From assembly GCF_010389155.1 (NCBI RefSeq), contig NC_057766.1, positions 25,429,516-25,493,515 on the forward strand: a stretch of 64,000 nucleotides of DNA. Reading direction: 5' to 3'. Below, piece by piece: positions 59,219 through 64,000 of the stretch (its first letter is position 1; every line of letters begins with the position of its first letter). This stretch comes from Erigeron canadensis. Its lineage: Eukaryota > Streptophyta > Magnoliopsida > Asterales > Asteraceae. A program made the position numbers and the translations under genes. The notes under the pieces are model-generated. The model saw only the letters and a list, made by a program, of their open reading frames with translations. It did not search any database and was not told the DNA's origin.

Positions 59219-60547
59219 CTGTAAGAAAAAAAAGGATATCACTAAGTTACTAGACATTTCAGGTAGGTGTCAAATAAAGGCAATGCACGCACACAATACG
59301 AATCAAATTGAAAAGTCCCAACAAAAAAGGAGTATGTTTGAGCATAGACCACAGGTAACTATTTTGAGTGTCGCATTCTTCCTAAACTAAACTAAACATA
59401 CCTCATTTGTTGACATATTCAAATTAAAAGTCTTGTGTTTGGATGAATATTCATATGTATATTTGATCGTTAATGATATTTGTTTAATTCACTACATCCG
59501 CATCTCAATTATAGCCGATTTGTCTGTGCTTTGATATTCACAATGAGCTTCCAAGTCGAGATAAACAAATAGTGAAATTTTAACTACCAGTTCTTAATTA
59601 CAAGATCTCATAACCTTATGTACACCAAGATTATTTTTCCTCTGCAGCTATAGCTTCTATTATTTTATTTTTTTATATTTATTTTTAGCTTCTACGAGTA
59701 TTATTTTACATTTACTAACGTACATTTCATAACATATATTGTTTGTTTGCTGTTTTTCCCATCTGCAGTAAATAGTAATATCAAGAATCGCACCAGTTTC
59801 TAAACCGATTCTATAGACATCTTATTTTCATTACCAGTTGAAGTTGTTTAACCAAAAGAACGAAAACAACTCAACCAGACCAATTTTTTTTCCTGGAGAA
59901 AAAACATCTTCGGAAAGTCTGTCAACATCGCAATATCTTTGGTTACCTTGTAAAAAGGTTTGTGACTTTAAAGTCCAACTTAGATATCCACTAGAAGTTC
60001 GACCAAAGTCTTAATATATGATCAATCACTATCAAAATATGGAATAAGCGTGAGAAAATACACAATTTTCAAGCAGAGGGCACCAAACTCGAAACCTGGA
60101 ATTCTCAGTCATCTCCTAAAGAATAAACATTCATCTACATCAATGAAACTCCAGCCTCCATACGGGGATTTGACGAGATCTTAATATCTTTACAATACAA
60201 CACGAGCATGAAAATCATTAACTTGGAAAACATGCAGGTATATGTATACTTCGCCAAATATCAACACAGCCCAATTGCTAGTTACAGAATAAGCTTTATA
60301 TGTACAGACAGAATCTGGGTGATACAATACCATAATCTTTGCATAGTCATAGAATACCAAAACTATTTCAATCTTCATGATGGCCAATCATAATACTCGT
60401 ATTTCATAACACTTTCAAGACTAAAACTCGCTAAACTTGTATGTTAGTACGACGCTGTAATGCACACCAGATATACTAGCATGCTCAATGTAGCTAAAGG
60501 CATTATATGTACTCCAAGAGCACATTCCAGCATACAAATGCACAAAG
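59219..60547. other. intergenic region upstream of the gag-like ORF
   Basis: No recognised coding sequence. T-rich and A-rich stretches only (for example about 59664-59690). A possible upstream exon of the gag-like gene could lie here, but I could not identify one. Confidence 0.35.
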
Positions 60548-61310
60548 AAGACGTAAAATAACATGTGGACTATTCAAACGCACGCACACACACACACAAA
60601 TAAAATGGACAATAAGTAGTATGTTTGGATATCCTATGTTTAAGATCCTGCAAAAAGATAGATTTTAAAACTACATTTGGAAAACAAAAAATCATAGAAA
60701 ACAGATAAATGTCTTGTTCAAAAAAGACAACCAAAAGTGCTACAGGTGTAGTATGCTTTGTTGCGTAGATATGTTAAGAATCAAAGCTAGATCAGTATAA
60801 AACTTTTTTATTTGGCTCACCAATTAAGAAAGTCCGAAATATCAACCTACAAATTCAGAGCACCCATAATTCAATACCCTCTACACATGAGGATATTATA
60901 TACTCCATGAAACAAGTAAAACCATAAATTTTACCAATTTTTGGATGCAGACTTAAAGCTCAACTCGAGTTGAACCTGTTTAATATCATGTGGTGTATGA
61001 GTCATCCTAAAATTTCTATTCCTAGATAGGAAAAGGAATACGAAAACAAACTACCGCAGAAATTTACATCATTTAAAGCCCTACAAACCAATAATAGATT
61101 TAAGTCAGTCCGAAACGAAAGACAATTGCACGAGCATGTTGGATGAATAATAGCCAACAAAGCAACCAAAAGTCTTGAGCCAAATTGACATTAAAAATCT
61201 AAGACCCAAATAGTGATGAAAGTCACGAAACCAAGACATATATCAGTTTATCACAAATGAACCTCTTCATTGTTAGCATTAGACGCCATGATTTTGACTT
61301 ATTACAGATT
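60548..61310. repeat. diverged 2.5-kb-spaced duplication, copy A
   Basis: Starts AAGACGTAAAATAACAT, followed by a CACACA microsatellite and AAATGGACAATAAGTAGTAT. It ends with a block reading TTTACATCATTTAAAGCCC, AAACCAATAATAGATTTAAG and later ATAGCCAACAAAGCAACCAA. The same order recurs in copy B at 63079-63790. Similarity is patchy, so this is an old duplication or two copies of one repeat. Confidence 0.55.
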
Positions 61311-62235
61311 CAAAGACGTTACAGAAGAAAATGGTCAGGTCCATGTGGGTCAAAAGTTGCCCAAAATGCATTTTTGATGCATGCCATCTCCTATCTTGCT
61401 TAATGCAACAAAAAGAAATGGGATTAATATTGTTATGATCATATTTAAACAACCAAATATTCACAAAAAGAAGGGAAAAATGATGCAAATTGTTTCTGGT
61501 TAGCCTACATGCAGCTGGATTTAACCCACGCCCATTCTGACCAATTACCAAACCTGTCCAACTTGCCCAATCCAGTCAACATGAATTTCAGTGGAGACTT
61601 TTTAAAATTTGATCAAATCGATCGATAATTTTTTAATATAACCACGCGGAGCGCCGTACCGGCCTATCGAAGCGAAGAAGGTTTACCAGGCACCAGCTTC
61701 ATACTTAATTGACCAGAGTGAAGAATGATGAAAATTAAAAGGCCACCTTGGAGGTAAATAATCATGAGATTTATAGACAGAGATGGAAAAGACAGTAAAC
61801 ATGTACAAGTTATAAGTCATCACCAAGAAAAAAGAAAGATGCTAGAATTGCTCTTCCATTCTTATTTTCAGAAAAAAGAATGAGAGATAACCTCCATCAC
61901 CAAACATTTTTGAGGACTCACAAGTGAACGAAGATCAATTCGTTCAGGTGCGAGAAATAAACAATGTCGAGCAGACAACTTCAAAAGTCGTAACTCATGT
62001 TATAAAAAATAAACATTGGTCTACATCTGACCAGATCTTGCTACACAACACGGACATCGAATCTTTAACCCAAAACATTCAACAGATATTAATATAACAC
62101 ATTATCTAGTAACAAAATCCATGCTTATTTGCAACTAATTTCAGTCATAAAATGCATTATAGAACTTTAAAAGAATTTCAATCTTGAAATACACAATAAG
62201 CATAATAATCACTAAACTCACATGTTTATGAAAAG
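61311..62235. other. non-coding stretch between repeats
   Basis: The - strand ORF at 61279-61551 matches no family. The block 61500-61580, with ACCAATTACCAAACCTGTCC, resembles part of the hAT-like element ends seen in XRN intron 4. Otherwise nothing recognisable. Confidence 0.35.
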
Positions 62236-62430
62236 CACACCAGCTGGTTTCAAGCAGAAAACAGTTAACAGTGATTAACACAACTACACATGTAATTAAC
62301 AGAAAACAGTGTTCAAATGATAGATAGATAGCTGGATTCGAGTTCCAGACACTCCAAAGCTGATCCGAGTTCCAGAAACTCCAAACAAGTTCAAAGTACA
62401 AGTCAATAATCTCAGACCTCCTTACTAATG
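62236..62430. repeat. direct repeat flanking the gag fragment, left copy
   Basis: Contains CTGGTTTCAAGCAGAAAACA, ATAGATAGATAGCTGGATTC, GAAACTCCAAACAAGTTCAA and AATCTCAGACCTCCTTACTA in that order. The same series recurs at 62667-62825 in the same orientation. The gag ORF stop codon lies inside this copy. Confidence 0.65.
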
Positions 62431-62675
62431 TGCTTCAAATTCTTCTCAGGGCAACGATCACCACGATGAGCAGGACCATACTTACCACCACAACGAAAAC
62501 ACAAACCCTTAGCTCGTTTATCAGCAATCTCAGCATCAGTCAAGCGTTTTAACTGCATAGGATCCCAAAACGCAGCATCTGCTGTCTTTGCATCCCTAAC
62601 TGATAATTTTGCACCAACAACCCCACTGCTATCTTTACTTACTACACCCGTGCGTTCTGGTACCGATGTACACAA
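62412..62675 (-). pseudogene. Ty3/gypsy gag zinc-knuckle fragment
   Basis: 87 residues with the gag motif RLTDAEIADKRAKGLCFRCG, then a Cys/His set C-x2-C-x7-H-x4-C (CFRCGGKYGPAHRGDRC). This matches the 'L(T/S)xAE...KRAKGLCFRC' region of plant Ty3/gypsy gag. No capsid part upstream and no protease or RT downstream. It is a short relic, unless it is an exon of something longer. Confidence 0.6.
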
Positions 62676-62825
62676 GCTGATTTCAAGCAGAAAACAGTAA
62701 TCAAATGATAGAAAGATAGATAGTTGGATTCGAGTTTCAGAACTCCAAAGCTGGATTCGAGTTAAAGAAACTCCAAAACAAGTTCAAAGAACAAGACAAT
62801 AATATCAGACCTACTTTCTAATACG
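62667..62825. repeat. direct repeat flanking the gag fragment, right copy
   Basis: Right-hand partner of 62236-62430, with CTGATTTCAAGCAGAAAACA, AGATAGATAGTTGGATTCGA, GAAACTCCAAAACAAGTTCA and AATATCAGACCTACTTTCTA. Spacing between copies is about 430 bp. The ends are not TG...CA, so these are not obviously LTRs. Confidence 0.65.
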
Positions 62826-63078
62826 GTTGGCAGCCCTTATTCAGCCTAGGCATAACCCTAAGTTGGTGAACTATTAATTAATTATTAATAATAAACAAAT
62901 ATTAGAAAATGACACTTAACCCCATTGACCATTGGATTCTTATTTATTCCTTTTCTTTCTGCTGTAACACCTTCTGATCCATGTCATTTACAATGCCACG
63001 ATGAACACCAAAAAAACACCAACATACCCAAGACACAAAAGCTACCCAAACAGCACTGCAGTATCTTGAGGCATAGTG

Positions 63079-63790
63079 AAGACGTCAAATGACATAGTGT
63101 ATCAAGCGCGCGCGCGCACACACACACACACAAACAAATGGACAGTATGTAGTATATTGTTTCTGGTACATAATCTAGATTTAACTTCGGTCAAGGATCA
63201 TTTGAATACTTATGTCATAGTCCTACACCAGAAAAAGCAACCTAAAGCAAATAATTTAAACAAAATTATACTAAAGTATACGTCTAGGCTGATGTATAAG
63301 CCTAATGGTAACAGAGTCACTCCCCACCATAAAGACTCAAAGAGAAAAATAAATCAAGTCTATTGCCGGTCAATTTATTTAATTTAAACAATTAAACCAT
63401 AAATCAATTTCCTCTTAACATAAAGACATCCAATATATAACAAGTAAACGATAAAATCAGTACATTATGGATGCAAGCATGTATTATGTTTAGCTTGAGT
63501 CAAGGCAGACCAATATTATGAGGTGGCAGGGAGCCCATTCATTGGTGCCCCCCAGAAACTAAATCAGATATAATAAATAAAAATCTACATCATTTGAAAC
63601 CCATAAACCAACTACAGATTTCAAGCAATCCAGAAGGAAGCACACACACACTACCACTTTGCAGTAACAACAGCCAACAATGCAACCAAGAGTCAGAACT
63701 TAGAAGCGTTGTTCACATTGTCACATGCCAAAAGGGGATAAAACCAAGACAATTATTACAGAAAAGCATTCATTAGTAACATTAGAAGTA
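63079..63790. repeat. diverged 2.5-kb-spaced duplication, copy B
   Basis: GAAGACGTCAAATGACATAG, then a (GC)n(AC)n microsatellite (about 63106-63132), AAATGGACAGTATGTAGTAT, and later AATCTACATCATTTGAAACC, AACCAACTACAGATTTCAAG and ACAGCCAACAATGCAACCAA. These are in the same order as copy A at 60548-61310. No protein-coding content is evident. Confidence 0.55.
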
Positions 63791-64000
63791 CCAATCTCAT
63801 CTCATTGACTTATGAGTTGACCAAGTCGAGTTGTTCCGGAAAAAATTGGTTAAAAGGGGAACGAGCCAAATGTATCGAACAAGCCAAAAATCAGCCAGCA
63901 TGTATCGTAGATGCATGAAGTTTTGTTAACTAATTTCTGCAATTCTGCATATAACTATAATTGAAATTGTAATAAAAGAGTTTGTAATCATATGTGACCG
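63791..64000. other. right edge of window, nothing recognised
   Basis: Short AT-rich stretch after the repeat with no ORF, RNA gene or transposon end that I can support. Confidence 0.4.

Overview
The window is plant nuclear DNA. It is AT-rich and gene-sparse, with multi-exon genes using GT-AG introns, chloroplast transit peptides, a UDP-glycosyltransferase, a TIR-NBS-LRR remnant and many small transposons. The style of the proteins and repeats (RPA-like Helitron cargo, a long LTR starting TGTAACACCC) suggests a eudicot, probably Asteraceae. The family assignment is inference only.

Layout. 1-4.6 kb: two decayed pieces of a TIR-NBS-LRR resistance gene, the second split by a 2.6-kb solo-LTR-like insertion with a 5-bp target duplication. 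7.9-12.3 kb (+): an intact 11-exon plastid arogenate/prephenate dehydratase gene with one GC-AG intron. 14.9-15.7 kb: a hAT-like non-autonomous element. 16.2-18.8 and 21.2-24.0 kb (+): tandem, intact three-exon copies of ribosomal protein uL4 (RPL4) with nearly identical exons and diverged introns. 26.0-26.6 kb (+): an intronless plastid membrane rubredoxin of RBD1 type. 29.1-39.3 kb (-): a 22-exon XRN-family 5'-3' exoribonuclease, closest to cytoplasmic XRN4 by length, whose introns hold Stowaway-, hAT- and Helitron-like elements. 40.9-45.4 kb: Helitron termini bracketing a broken RPA1-like gene. 45.8-47.9 kb (-): an intact two-exon UGT85A-like glycosyltransferase. 51.9-56.0 kb (-): a three-exon gene for an unrecognised, probably plastid, membrane and coiled-coil protein. 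58.5-59.2 kb (-): an open gag-like double zinc-knuckle protein ending in two tandem IKVEP motifs. 62.4-62.7 kb (-): a second gag fragment between direct repeats, inside a diverged 2.5-kb-spaced duplication.

The intact genes are ordinary housekeeping or metabolic genes and do not form a cluster: phenylalanine synthesis, cytosolic translation, photosystem assembly, mRNA decay and glycosylation. The unusual content is the RPL4 pair, the Helitron/RPA region and the gag-like protein with duplicated SUMO-type motifs. Exon coordinates were placed by eye from splice signals, reading frame and family knowledge; no alignment was run.
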